DNA of 13,526 bases from NCBI GenBank assembly GCA_019749855.1, contig JAIEPI010000143.1:1-13526 (forward strand), read 5' to 3'. The position numbers were made by a program, and so were the translations under genes. The notes under the pieces are model-generated. The model was not told the DNA's origin. It made no database searches and saw only the letters and a list, made by a program, of their open reading frames with translations. Below are positions 6,987 to 13,526 of the stretch, in pieces (the first letter of the stretch is position 1; the number at the start of each line of letters is the position of its first letter). Source of the DNA: Rickettsiales bacterium. Lineage in GTDB: Bacteria > Pseudomonadota > Alphaproteobacteria > Rickettsiales > UBA998.

Positions 6987-7742
6987 TTACGGTTTGGGCG
7001 CAGGAGGCGCACTCATAGATTGCTGCGTCAATGCGTCACGAATTTTACGTTGATCCGCCAGTTCCACCGTCAAATTCTTCGCCTTGACTGGAGACATCAA
7101 CGCCAAGACAGCGGCGGCTTTACGCTCTGACATTTTATCAACCACCAACAGCAAAATAGGCAGTTCCATTTCATCAAAAATTTGTGCGGCGTCTTTTGGT
7201 TTCATGTTCTCATATATTTTTACCAGACTGCGAATTTCCGCTTCCTCATGACCATTATACTGATCGATTAGTTTTTTCAGCCCTGATTCCATGGTTTGTA
7301 TTTCTTCAATTTTACGATCAAGCCGTACTTCCGTAGCGTCCAGCAGACTGGCTTTCAGTTTTATTTCTTCTTCATATTCGTTAAGCTTATCACGCCGCGC
7401 CGCTAAGCTCTGAAGGAGGTCAACCTCTACAGGTGAAAACTGCGTCTGTCTGGTGATGACGGGATCTTCAATGGGGACATCCGCCAATTTTTTTTCGTCC
7501 TCAGAATCTTTTTTCTTTTCGGACTTATTGTCTGATTTTTCTGATGAGTCTTCATTATTCGCCGCTTGTGACGTCTCCTTGGGAGCATCCTGAGCTTCTG
7601 CCTTCGCATAGGCCTCGCCAGCCATCAATAAATGCGAGCCGGTGTAGAGCTCAAACGTTTTTGACAGCAGCATGAGTGCCATGCAGCTAATCGTTAGCGG
7701 CAATAATCGAAAGCGGGGCAAATCGTTTTTTTTCATTTTCAT
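6987..7742 (-). CDS. MotE-family flagellar protein (MgtE N-domain-like)
   Basis: 251 aa. The N-terminus has a basic patch, then a hydrophobic segment (about 13-28: LLPLTISCMALMLLSK) that is either a membrane anchor or an uncleaved signal. Residues 45-95 are a charged low-complexity linker rich in Lys, Glu, Asp and Ser. About 105-165 is a predicted coiled coil. Residues 170-235 (LVKIYENMKPKDAAQIFDEM ... MSERKAAAVLALMSPVKA) match the MgtE intracellular N-domain-like motif of MotE/FliG-related proteins. Sinorhizobium MotE is a periplasmic chaperone for the MotC stator protein; the exact role here is inferred. The start at 7742 is chosen because its ATG shares a base with the preceding TGA (TGATG), implying coupled translation. 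An upstream TTG at 7745 and an ATG at 7736 are alternatives. Confidence 0.8.
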   Translation of the reverse strand: MKMKKNDLPRFRLLPLTISCMALMLLSKTFELYTGSHLLMAGEAYAKAEAQDAPKETSQAANNEDSSEKSDNKSEKKKDSEDEKKLADVPIEDPVITRQTQFSPVEVDLLQSLAARRDKLNEYEEEIKLKASLLDATEVRLDRKIEEIQTMESGLKKLIDQYNGHEEAEIRSLVKIYENMKPKDAAQIFDEMELPILLLVVDKMSERKAAAVLALMSPVKAKNLTVELADQRKIRDALTQQSMSAPPAPKP

Positions 7743-8395
7743 CAACCCTTCGCTTTAAGCGCATCAAATAACTCTTGCTCGGCCTTGGAACGCATACGCG
7801 CCCCGACGCGACGACCACCGCCCGCAGTATCTCTCGAAGGGGATTCATCGGCCATAGCAGCATTCTTGATTTCAGCGGCACGCGCACGCAACGCCTCGAT
7901 ACCGCGGGCTGGGCGCTCTTTCTCAGAGGCATTCTGCGCGGCGGCCGCATCCATCGACGCCTTCGCAGCTAGGGTTTCCTGTGTGGCATCCACAGGAGCC
8001 GTTCGCGCTGCACGCGGAGACAATCCGGCAGCGCCGGAAGGTTTCTCAACGACACCGCGTGTGACAGAAATCTGACCATCCATGCGCTCGGCCAGCTTAT
8101 TAGCCTTTTCAATCATGAAGGCCAAATCATCGGCGAGGTAATTGGCTTTATCGAGGCGTGCCTGCATATTTTCATTAATTTTTTTGCTGGCCTTGTGAAT
8201 CTCACTGATGCTGTGCGTGGCCAATTGCGTTGACTCATCAAACTGCTTAATCAGCGCCGCCAACTCGCTTTTACTGTCCTGTAATATGCGGATGCGTGTA
8301 TTCAGTTTAACACAATACAGAATGGTGGCGGCGAGCAACGCGGTTACTACGCCATTGAGCAGCAGTGTCATCAAAACATGCGTTTGTGGGTCCAT
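7742..8395 (-). CDS. DUF6468-like flagellar-operon membrane protein
   Basis: 217 aa. A single N-terminal membrane segment (about 8-28: LMTLLLNGVVTALLAATILYC, quoted in two parts as LMTLLLNGVVT and ALLAATILYC) is followed by a helical, probably coiled-coil region (30-110) and an Ala/Arg-rich, apparently disordered C-terminal half ending in EQELFDALKAKG. Topology suggests a small inner-membrane protein with a cytoplasmic or periplasmic coiled coil. I recognise it as the uncharacterised DUF6468 type commonly encoded between fliM and motE in alphaproteobacteria; no biochemical role is known to me. Its ATG overlaps the fliM stop by one base (TAATG) and its TGA overlaps the motE start, so the three are tightly coupled. 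Confidence 0.7.
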   Translation of the reverse strand: MDPQTHVLMTLLLNGVVTALLAATILYCVKLNTRIRILQDSKSELAALIKQFDESTQLATHSISEIHKASKKINENMQARLDKANYLADDLAFMIEKANKLAERMDGQISVTRGVVEKPSGAAGLSPRAARTAPVDATQETLAAKASMDAAAAQNASEKERPARGIEALRARAAEIKNAAMADESPSRDTAGGGRRVGARMRSKAEQELFDALKAKG

Positions 8396-9468
8396 TACGC
8401 CAGTTCCTTTACTTTGCTACGTGAGACGGCATCCACTAACGATACCGCCATGCGATCCCCCATACGTCCTAATTTGGCCTTGGTGAGCTTTATTTCGCCG
8501 CACTGCATCCATACATCGGTCTGCGGCGAAACATCCAGCAAAATAGTACTGCCGACTTTCAAGCGTATAATATCGCCAATGGGAACAGTTTTTTCATCCA
8601 GCACAGCACGCACATCCACATCAGCCATGCGAACTTCTTTGCCCAGATGTTTCTCCCATACAGAGTCCTGACCAAATTTTTCACCCATAAAAATCTGCAT
8701 CAGCAAATCACGGATCGGCTCAAGCGTAGTGTGGGGGAACAGAATTTCCACAATGCCGCCACGGTCATCCATATCGATACGTAAACGAATCAGCAGCGCC
8801 GCATTGTTAGGGCGAGTGATGGTCGCGAATCGCGGGTTATTCTCTAAGCGCTCATGCTGAAATGTCACCGGACTGAGCGGATCGAAAGCTGAACTCATAT
8901 CGGAGAGAATAATATCGACAAGATTTTTAACAATGTCCTGCTCAATGGTGGTGTAGGGACGCCCCTCGATGCGGATAGGACGCTGCGAACGCCTGCCACC
9001 CAGCAGCACATCCACACTGGAGTAAATCAGCGAGCTATCGACCGTGACCAAACCAAAATTTTCCCACTCAGCAGCCCTGAACACTGTTAGCAATGCAGGC
9101 AGTGGAATGGAATTGAGGTAATCATCAAAACGAAGGGAAGTCATGGAATCAATACTGACATCCACGTTATCCGAGGTAAAGTTTCGCATCGAGGAGGAGA
9201 GTATCCGCACCAGTCGATCAAACACCACTTCCATCATCGGAAGCTTTTCATAAGCCATCAGGGACTTGCCAAGGATCGCCTGAATACCGCTTGCCTCACC
9301 GGCGCTACTGTCTTTGCTGTCAAAGCCTAAAAGCAGGTCAATCTCGTCCTGATTCAGCACACGGCCTGTCTCTTCGGCCTCACCTCCGCCTTCACCGGAA
9401 GCGAGCATCTTTTCCCACTCCGCTGCTGCGTCGGCATCTTCCTCTGGATTGCTGCTATCGTCAGCCAT
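8395..9468 (-). CDS. fliM: FliM, flagellar motor switch (C-ring) protein
   Basis: 357 aa from the ATG at 9468. FliM forms the C-ring with FliG and FliN and receives CheY-P. The CheY-binding/EIDxLL motif VLNQDEIDLLLGF (37-49) is preceded by an acidic extension of about 36 residues that enteric FliM lacks. The middle CheC-like domain includes LLGGRRSQRPIRIEGRPYT, and the C-terminal SpoA domain is recognisable in VDVRAVLDEKTVPIGDIIRL. The ATG at 9468 is preferred because GGAG precedes it by 5 bases; a TTG in frame directly after the fliL stop (9489) lacks support. The gene is 21 bases from fliL and overlaps the next gene by one base. Confidence 0.96.
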   Translation of the reverse strand: MADDSSNPEEDADAAAEWEKMLASGEGGGEAEETGRVLNQDEIDLLLGFDSKDSSAGEASGIQAILGKSLMAYEKLPMMEVVFDRLVRILSSSMRNFTSDNVDVSIDSMTSLRFDDYLNSIPLPALLTVFRAAEWENFGLVTVDSSLIYSSVDVLLGGRRSQRPIRIEGRPYTTIEQDIVKNLVDIILSDMSSAFDPLSPVTFQHERLENNPRFATITRPNNAALLIRLRIDMDDRGGIVEILFPHTTLEPIRDLLMQIFMGEKFGQDSVWEKHLGKEVRMADVDVRAVLDEKTVPIGDIIRLKVGSTILLDVSPQTDVWMQCGEIKLTKAKLGRMGDRMAVSLVDAVSRSKVKELA

Positions 9469-9489
9469 GACTACTCCGATGTCTTTCAA

Positions 9490-10026
9490 TCACTGTACAA
9501 TAATTTCCTTGAAAAGTACATTATTCACCTTCGCGGGAGCGATCGCTTTATTGACACGGCGCATCAGCTCTTCACGCAGACGCTCCAGCCCCGCTGAACC
9601 CGCCATATCACTGGCCCGCAGCTCTCGCAGGTAGGTATTAAAATCATCGATAATGCGCGGTTGCATTTGTTCAACACGCTTGACATCATCCGCAGACGCC
9701 ACTTCAAGAATCACCGAAACCTTGATAAAGCTTGTCTGAGTGCCGCCGGTGTTCAAATTATTGAGGAACTCGGGAAGCTGGAAATAGACGGGGTCACCCT
9801 GCTTAGCCTGTTCCGGATTTTTGGTGGACTTCTCTTTCTTTTCTACCTTCTCTTCAGCGGGTGCCTCATCTTTTTTTCCACCAATGAATCCTCCAAAATA
9901 AGCCGCAGCGCCTGCGCCACCGATGAGCAATACCAAACCAAGAATGATGATGATGAGGCGCTTTCCTTTCTTCTCGCCACCTTCAGACTCTGCATTATCC
10001 ATCTCTTTTGTATCATCAGAAGCCAT
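9490..10026 (-). CDS. fliL: FliL, flagellar basal-body/stator-associated protein
   Basis: 178 aa. A short charged cytoplasmic N-terminus leads into one membrane segment (about 24-48: LIIIILGLVLLIGGAGAAAY and following residues). A Lys/Glu-rich periplasmic linker (53-75) is followed by the FliL domain, from VYFQLPEFLNNLNT to the C-terminal VNNVLFKEIIVQ, a typical FliL ending. FliL forms rings around the stator and supports torque or swarming. It is the first gene of the minus-strand flagellar operon. AAGGAA lies about 10 bases before the ATG, and a sigma-54-type promoter lies 75 bases upstream. Confidence 0.93.
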   Translation of the reverse strand: MASDDTKEMDNAESEGGEKKGKRLIIIILGLVLLIGGAGAAAYFGGFIGGKKDEAPAEEKVEKKEKSTKNPEQAKQGDPVYFQLPEFLNNLNTGGTQTSFIKVSVILEVASADDVKRVEQMQPRIIDDFNTYLRELRASDMAGSAGLERLREELMRRVNKAIAPAKVNNVLFKEIIVQ

Positions 10027-10099
10027 AATCTATTTTTCCTTCATGTGTGCGCGTTTTCACTTTTATAAAAAGCCCATCTTCGTCGCACAAGACTCCTAT

Positions 10100-10116
10100 T
10101 GCAAGCGCTACGCCAA
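10100..10116 (-). promoter_or_regulatory. Sigma-54-type promoter of the fliL-fliM operon
   Basis: The minus strand reads TTGGCGTAGCGCTTGCA, with GG (10114-10113) and GC (10102-10101) separated by exactly 10 bases, the fixed RpoN spacing. The -12 element TTGCA is perfect, and the -24 element TTGGCGTA deviates from TGGCACG at its end. Transcription would start near 10089, giving a leader of about 62 bases before fliL. Sigma-54 control of flagellar operons through FlbD-like activators is established in Caulobacter; its use here is inferred. Confidence 0.62.
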
Positions 10117-10165
10117 CTTCTCACTTTTACTGAAAATGTGCGGCTTTCTAACCATTATCTGCATT

Positions 10166-10181
10166 TGGCACGCTTTATGCA
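10166..10181 (+). promoter_or_regulatory. Sigma-54-type promoter of the flgF-flgG-flgA-flgH operon
   Basis: TGGCACGCTTTATGCA matches the RpoN consensus: a perfect -24 element TGGCACG, four bases, then ATGCA in place of TTGCA. GG (10167-10168) and GC (10179-10180) are exactly 10 bases apart. Transcription would start near 10192, about 32 bases before the flgF ATG. It faces away from the sigma-54-type promoter of fliL, with about 50 bases between the two -24 elements. Confidence 0.65.
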
Positions 10182-10223
10182 TTACTCTGCTGAAGCGACA
10201 GCTGAAACAATTAGGAATGAGCC

Positions 10224-10949
10224 ATGGATAACAGTATTTACATCATGCTTTCACGCCAGACAGCCTTATTTCGCAAAATGGAAAGCACCGCGAACAATAT
10301 CGCGAACTCTACCACGGCAGGCTATCAGGCGGAACGTAATATGTTCGTGGATTACCTGGTGGATGATGGTAATAAGCGCAAAATGGCGTTTACGCAGGAT
10401 AAGGCCTCTTACCTTGATACCCGCGAAGGCCCGATTCAGTCTACCGGCGAGACCTTCGATATGGCGATTAGCGGCGATGGCTACTTTACTGTGCAACAGG
10501 GAAATAACCGCCGCTACACTCGCGCGGGCAATTTTACCATCGACTCGCAAGGTTTTATTATAAATCCGTCAGGTGCTTTCTTATTGGATGATGGCGGGCA
10601 GCGGATACAAGTAGAGCAAAATGTCCGTGAATTCGTGGTGGGAGAGAATGGTTCTCTAAGCGCTGATGGACAAGACATCGGCACCATCGGCATCGCGGAA
10701 TTCGCCAACACACAGCAGCTGGAACATGAATCTGGCACTTTGTTTCGTGCGACGGGGCAGCCCTTAGCCGCCACACGCTCACGAGTGCTGCAAGGTGTGT
10801 TAGAAAAATCCAATGTGGAGCCGGTGCAGGAATTGGTGGCGATGACACAGATCAATCGCGCGACCACCAGCACCGCAAAATTTATTGAACTGGTCTATGA
10901 CTTGCAACGTAAATCTAGCAATGTCTATGCACAGGGTAGTAACGGCTAG
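10224..10949 (+). CDS. flgF: FlgF, proximal rod protein
   Basis: 241 aa, the usual FlgF size. The N-terminal rod/hook motif (MESTANNIANSTTAGYQAE) and the C-terminal helix (SNVEPVQELVAMTQINRATT) are the conserved parts of the FlgB/FlgC/FlgF/FlgG axial family. Start MDNSIYIMLSRQTAL and the lack of a FlgG-type insertion mark it as FlgF. It is assembled into the periplasmic rod via the flagellar type III export system, so no Sec signal is present. AGGA lies 7 bases before the ATG. It is the first gene of the plus-strand operon, 40 bases from flgG. Confidence 0.94.
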   Translation: MDNSIYIMLSRQTALFRKMESTANNIANSTTAGYQAERNMFVDYLVDDGNKRKMAFTQDKASYLDTREGPIQSTGETFDMAISGDGYFTVQQGNNRRYTRAGNFTIDSQGFIINPSGAFLLDDGGQRIQVEQNVREFVVGENGSLSADGQDIGTIGIAEFANTQQLEHESGTLFRATGQPLAATRSRVLQGVLEKSNVEPVQELVAMTQINRATTSTAKFIELVYDLQRKSSNVYAQGSNG

Positions 10950-10989
10950 AGTAAGATTTTTATCAGAGCTATAAACGGAGGAAGCCCCC

Positions 10990-11775
10990 ATGAGATCACT
11001 TAATATCGCCGCCACCGGCATGCAGGCTCAGCAAACCAATGTGGATGTTATCTCGCACAACCTTGCGAACATGACCACCACCGGTTACAAGCTGCAACGC
11101 GCGGAATTTCAGGATTTGATTTATCAGGATTTGCGCCGTGTTGGCTCCAACTCCTCTGATGTGGGCACTATTGTTCCGACTGGTGTTCAGCTGGGTCTGG
11201 GGGTGAAGACCGCCGCCATTTACCGCAACATGTCGCAAGGCACGCTTCAGCTGACCGATAACGCGCTTGATTTGTCAGTGAATGGCAAAGGCTATTTTGT
11301 GATTCAGCTGCCGGATGGCACGAACGGTTACACGCGCAATGGCTCCTTTCAGTTGAGTCCACAAGGTGAGCTGGTAACTTCGGATGGCTATATTGTTTCA
11401 CCCAACATTACCATTCCTCAGGATGCGGTGAGCGTCAGTGTCAACCAGAATGGCGAAGTGCAGGTTGAAACTCAGGGTCAGGTGCAGCCGCAGATTGTCG
11501 GCCAGCTTGAGATCTCAAACTTTATCAACGAGGGCGGCCTACGCGCCATTGGTGACAATCTGTATCTTGAAACCGCCGCTTCAGGCGCGCCATTTCAGGG
11601 CATTGCTGGTCAGGAGGGCTTCGGCGTTATTTTGCAGGGCTATCTGGAGAATTCTAACGTCAATCCAGTTTCTGAAATTACCAATCTGATTGTGGCGCAA
11701 CGTGCCTACGAGATGAACTCAAAAGTCATCACGGCGTCGGATGAGATGTTGCAGGCATTGAACCAATCAGCGTAA
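10990..11775 (+). CDS. flgG: FlgG, distal rod protein
   Basis: 261 aa, matching the near-invariant FlgG length. N-terminus MRSLNIAATGMQAQQTNVDV and HNLANMTTTGYK are the axial-protein signature. The segment DLRRVGSNSSDVGTIVPTGV is the FlgG-specific region that sets the distal rod apart from the hook protein. The C-terminus (LENSNVNPVSEITNLIVAQR followed by AYEMNSK) is the conserved coiled-coil helix. GGAGGA lies about 8 bases before the ATG. A small hairpin without a T-run (GCCCT/AGGGC, 11799-11815) sits between flgG and flgA. Confidence 0.97.
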   Translation: MRSLNIAATGMQAQQTNVDVISHNLANMTTTGYKLQRAEFQDLIYQDLRRVGSNSSDVGTIVPTGVQLGLGVKTAAIYRNMSQGTLQLTDNALDLSVNGKGYFVIQLPDGTNGYTRNGSFQLSPQGELVTSDGYIVSPNITIPQDAVSVSVNQNGEVQVETQGQVQPQIVGQLEISNFINEGGLRAIGDNLYLETAASGAPFQGIAGQEGFGVILQGYLENSNVNPVSEITNLIVAQRAYEMNSKVITASDEMLQALNQSA

Positions 11776-11834
11776 GGTAAGACTTTAAAATAGTAAGTGC
11801 CCTCTCAAGAAGGGCGCCACGGGGAGAGATGGAA

Positions 11835-12602
11835 ATGTTGCAGCAATCTTATCGATATAGTCTGATACTCAGTGTCATCGGCATGGTCTTGCTTCCGGTA
11901 CTTAGTATGGCGCAGCAAGCGACGCAACCTTTGTTTGCGATCACCCTGAATGAGGCGGAAGATTCTGTCGCCTCGGCTCTCATCGCTGATGGGGTGGCGG
12001 ATACTCTGAAAGCCGACATTATCAGCACACGCCAGCCGCTTCTTTATCAGTACAAACAACCGCTGGACATTCAGGTTAAAACGCTCAAACACAACGAAGC
12101 CGAGCATAGCTGGAGCGCCAATCTTCTGTTTGCCTATGAGGGCAATATCATTTCTGCCATGCCAGTGAGCGGTCGCTATGAGGCGACGCAGCGCGTGCCG
12201 GTCCTCACGCAGCGCCTATCTCATGGTGAAACCATCGGCGCACAGCACATCACCATGAAAGAATTTCCTGCGTCCAAAGTGCGACAGGATGTGGTGCTTG
12301 AAGAAGATCTGATGATTGGCAAAACCCCTCGTCGAACCATTTCAGTCAGCCGTCCCATACGAAGTGATGAGTTACAAGAGCCAGACATGGTTAAAAAGGG
12401 TAGCATGTTAAAAATGACCTATCAGACGCCTTACATGGAAATTTCTGCCACCGGTCAGGCACTGGAGAATGGTGCCAATGGTCAAACCATTCGTGTACAA
12501 AATACGGACAGCCACGGCACCGTTTACGGCGTGGTGGTCTCTGCTGATGAAGTGCAGGTCACGCGTCCGTCGCGCTCAGTGCAAGCGACAGCCCAACGAT
12601 AG
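11835..12602 (+). CDS. flgA: FlgA, P-ring assembly chaperone
   Basis: 255 aa. A Sec signal peptide (hydrophobic stretch LILSVIGMVLLPVLSMA, probable cleavage before QQATQP) fits a periplasmic protein. The C-terminal SAF/FlgA domain is seen in RVPVLTQRLSHGETIGAQHI, the KMTYQTPYMEISATGQALEN stretch, then GANGQTIRVQN and GTVYGVVVSADEVQV, the usual FlgA ending. FlgA assists polymerisation of FlgI into the P-ring. The ATG at 11835 is preferred over the one at 11829, which stands only 2 bases after the GGGGAG ribosome binding site. Its stop codon overlaps the flgH ribosome binding site (TAGGAGAG). Confidence 0.9.
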   Translation: MLQQSYRYSLILSVIGMVLLPVLSMAQQATQPLFAITLNEAEDSVASALIADGVADTLKADIISTRQPLLYQYKQPLDIQVKTLKHNEAEHSWSANLLFAYEGNIISAMPVSGRYEATQRVPVLTQRLSHGETIGAQHITMKEFPASKVRQDVVLEEDLMIGKTPRRTISVSRPIRSDELQEPDMVKKGSMLKMTYQTPYMEISATGQALENGANGQTIRVQNTDSHGTVYGVVVSADEVQVTRPSRSVQATAQR

Positions 12603-12613
12603 GAGAGCCGTCT

Positions 12614-13360
12614 ATGCCACAGAAATTGCTATATCGCGCCCTCTTCTTACTTGCTACCGGAACGCTGTTGTCAAGCTGCGCCGCGACTCTGGACAAACTG
12701 GAGGAAGTGGGCTCACCGCCTGATCATACCATCGTTGAGAATCCAACCCAGAAAATCGGCTACCAGCCGATGACCTGGCCGGCGCCGGATCCTGAACCGC
12801 CGTCACGTCAATATTCCAATTCACTATGGCAACCAGGCGCACGCGCCTTCTTCAGAGACCAACGCGCCAGCCGTGTCGGTGATATTTTACGTGTCCGCGT
12901 CGAAATCGACGATGAAGCACAGCTGGTCAGTAACTTTCAGCGGCAGCGTCGTAGCGGTGAAAGCGTCGAGGCGCCCGCTGTGTTTGGTCTTGAGAACGAT
13001 ATTCCGTTTGGCGCGGATCCCAATCAGTTGCTGGACATCACCGCCAACACCAACAGCAACACCATTGGTCGTCTGAACCGTCAGGACAAAGTAGAAACAC
13101 AGGTTTCCGCCGTGATTCTTCAACTGTTGGCTAACGGAAATTATGTCATTGAGGGTACGCAGGAAGTGCGGGTGAACAATGATATCCGCGAACTAAAGGT
13201 CGGGGGCATCGTGCGCCCGCAGGATATTGATTCAACCAACACCGTGGATTCCTCGCAGATTGCAGAGGCGCGCATTACCTATGGTGGCCGCGGCGTACTC
13301 ACACGCGGCACCCAACAACGTTGGGGCACGGAAGTGCTGGATATTCTCTCGCCGTTCTAA
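12614..13360 (+). CDS. flgH: FlgH, flagellar L-ring lipoprotein
   Basis: 248 aa. A lipoprotein signal with lipobox LSSC (Cys22) targets the protein to the outer membrane. The FlgH domain is plain from SLWQPGARAFFRDQRASRVG through LRVRVEIDDEAQ, AVILQLLANGNYVIEGTQEV, RVNNDIRELKVGGIVRP and ARITYGGRGVLTRGTQQRWG. It forms the L-ring around the distal rod. TAGGAGAG gives an ideal ribosome binding site 6-7 bases before the ATG, directly at the end of flgA. It ends the plus-strand operon as far as the window shows. Its presence implies a Gram-negative flagellum with a complete outer ring. Confidence 0.96.
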   Translation: MPQKLLYRALFLLATGTLLSSCAATLDKLEEVGSPPDHTIVENPTQKIGYQPMTWPAPDPEPPSRQYSNSLWQPGARAFFRDQRASRVGDILRVRVEIDDEAQLVSNFQRQRRSGESVEAPAVFGLENDIPFGADPNQLLDITANTNSNTIGRLNRQDKVETQVSAVILQLLANGNYVIEGTQEVRVNNDIRELKVGGIVRPQDIDSTNTVDSSQIAEARITYGGRGVLTRGTQQRWGTEVLDILSPF

Positions 13361-13409
13361 GGCCAGCAACGACCGTTGTTCTTCGCGGTCATTGCCTCAC
13401 TTTTTCCTT

Positions 13410-13441
13410 CGTCATTCCAGCGCAGACTGGAATCCAGACGA
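13410..13441. repeat. REP-like palindromic intergenic repeat
   Basis: A perfect 7-base inverted repeat, ATTCCAG-CGCAGA-CTGGAAT (13414-13433), lies in the context CGTCATTCCAGCGCAGACTG. This is the core of short dispersed palindromes that recur in intergenic DNA of many alphaproteobacteria and other proteobacteria. A second half-like motif, CTGGATCCC, follows at about 13451-13459 and appears cut off by the presumed IS30 end. Only one copy is in this window, so its repetitive nature rests on recognition. Confidence 0.6.
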
Positions 13442-13458
13442 CCGTTCCACTGGATCCC

Positions 13459-13526
13459 TTAAGTTCACAAACGAAGTGCAACACTATGATAAGGTGTTGT
13501 GCTTATGGGAAAAACCTATCGACAGC
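13459..13526 (+). mobile_element. Left end of a probable IS30-family insertion sequence (truncated)
   Basis: TTAAGTTCACAAACGAAGTG, followed by a 6-base inverted repeat (CAACAC/GTGTTG) and an ATG-initiated frame MGKTYRQ, resembles the terminal repeat and start of IS30-family elements. The outer boundary near 13459 is a guess from where the upstream repeat stops. The right end and target duplication lie outside the window. Confidence 0.42.
13505..13526 (+). CDS. Start of a probable IS30-family transposase (truncated)
   Basis: Seven residues, MGKTYRQ, are visible before the window ends. IS30-family transposases commonly begin MGKxY, followed by a helix-turn-helix domain that would lie beyond the edge. 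No strong Shine-Dalgarno sequence precedes the ATG. The call depends on the terminal-repeat-like DNA in front of it and is tentative. Confidence 0.42.

Noticed and set aside
7785..8075. Plus-strand frames of 90-100 codons opposite the DUF6468 gene.
   Set aside because: They mirror the Ala/Arg-rich GC-biased coding strand, lack ribosome binding sites and match no family I recognise.
10146..10153. CtrA-like half site (CTAACCAT) in the fliL-flgF intergenic region.
   Set aside because: Only one imperfect half site without the second TTAA at the required 7-base spacing.
11799..11815. Hairpin GCCCT/AGGGC between flgG and flgA.
   Set aside because: Short stem without a T-run; more likely chance or a minor RNA-stability element than a terminator.
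13371..13405. Possible terminator after flgH: GACCG/CGGTC stem followed by a run of five T.
   Set aside because: The stem is only 5 base pairs with a 10-base loop, and the T-run is 10 bases beyond it, so it is not a canonical intrinsic terminator.

Overview
The window looks like an alphaproteobacterial chromosome of roughly 50% GC. The best evidence is the flagellar gene set on the right: fliL-fliM followed by a DUF6468 protein and a MotE-like protein, diverging from flgF-flgG-flgA-flgH. This arrangement is typical of Rhodospirillales-like and related alphaproteobacteria. I cannot name a genus from the sequence alone.

Left part (1-3228, minus strand): an ovoA-type gene (ovothiol biosynthesis: DinB-like and FGE-sulfatase-like iron-dependent sulfoxide synthase fused to a methyltransferase domain) and an inositol-monophosphatase-superfamily gene. 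The start of one further gene lies at the extreme left edge.

Middle (3229-4600, minus strand): a two-gene Phd/YefM-PemK/MazF-like toxin-antitoxin module with a clear sigma-70-type promoter, then a tRNA-Ala(GGC) gene with an encoded CCA. A diverged 28-base copy of the tRNA 3' end lies in direct orientation on the far side of the toxin-antitoxin module. This may be a relic integration footprint.

Centre (4599-6978): a plus-strand PAPS-dependent sulfotransferase-like gene with a coiled-coil tail runs convergently into, and overlaps by 29 bases, a minus-strand Wzt-like polysaccharide-export ATPase gene. The ATPase gene sits 8 bases behind the flagellar gene motE and so appears to be the last gene of the flagellar operon.

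Right part (6987-13360): two divergent flagellar operons separated by 197 bases. Minus: fliL, fliM, DUF6468, motE, then wzt-like. Plus: flgF, flgG, flgA, flgH (distal rod, P-ring chaperone, L-ring). Each operon has a sigma-54-type (-24/-12) promoter with exact GG-N10-GC spacing, suggesting co-activation by a FlbD-like regulator. The gene products cover the C-ring switch, stator-associated membrane proteins and the rod/outer ring parts of the basal body.

Right edge (13361-13526): a palindromic REP-like intergenic repeat followed by what looks like the left end and first codons of an IS30-family element, truncated by the window.
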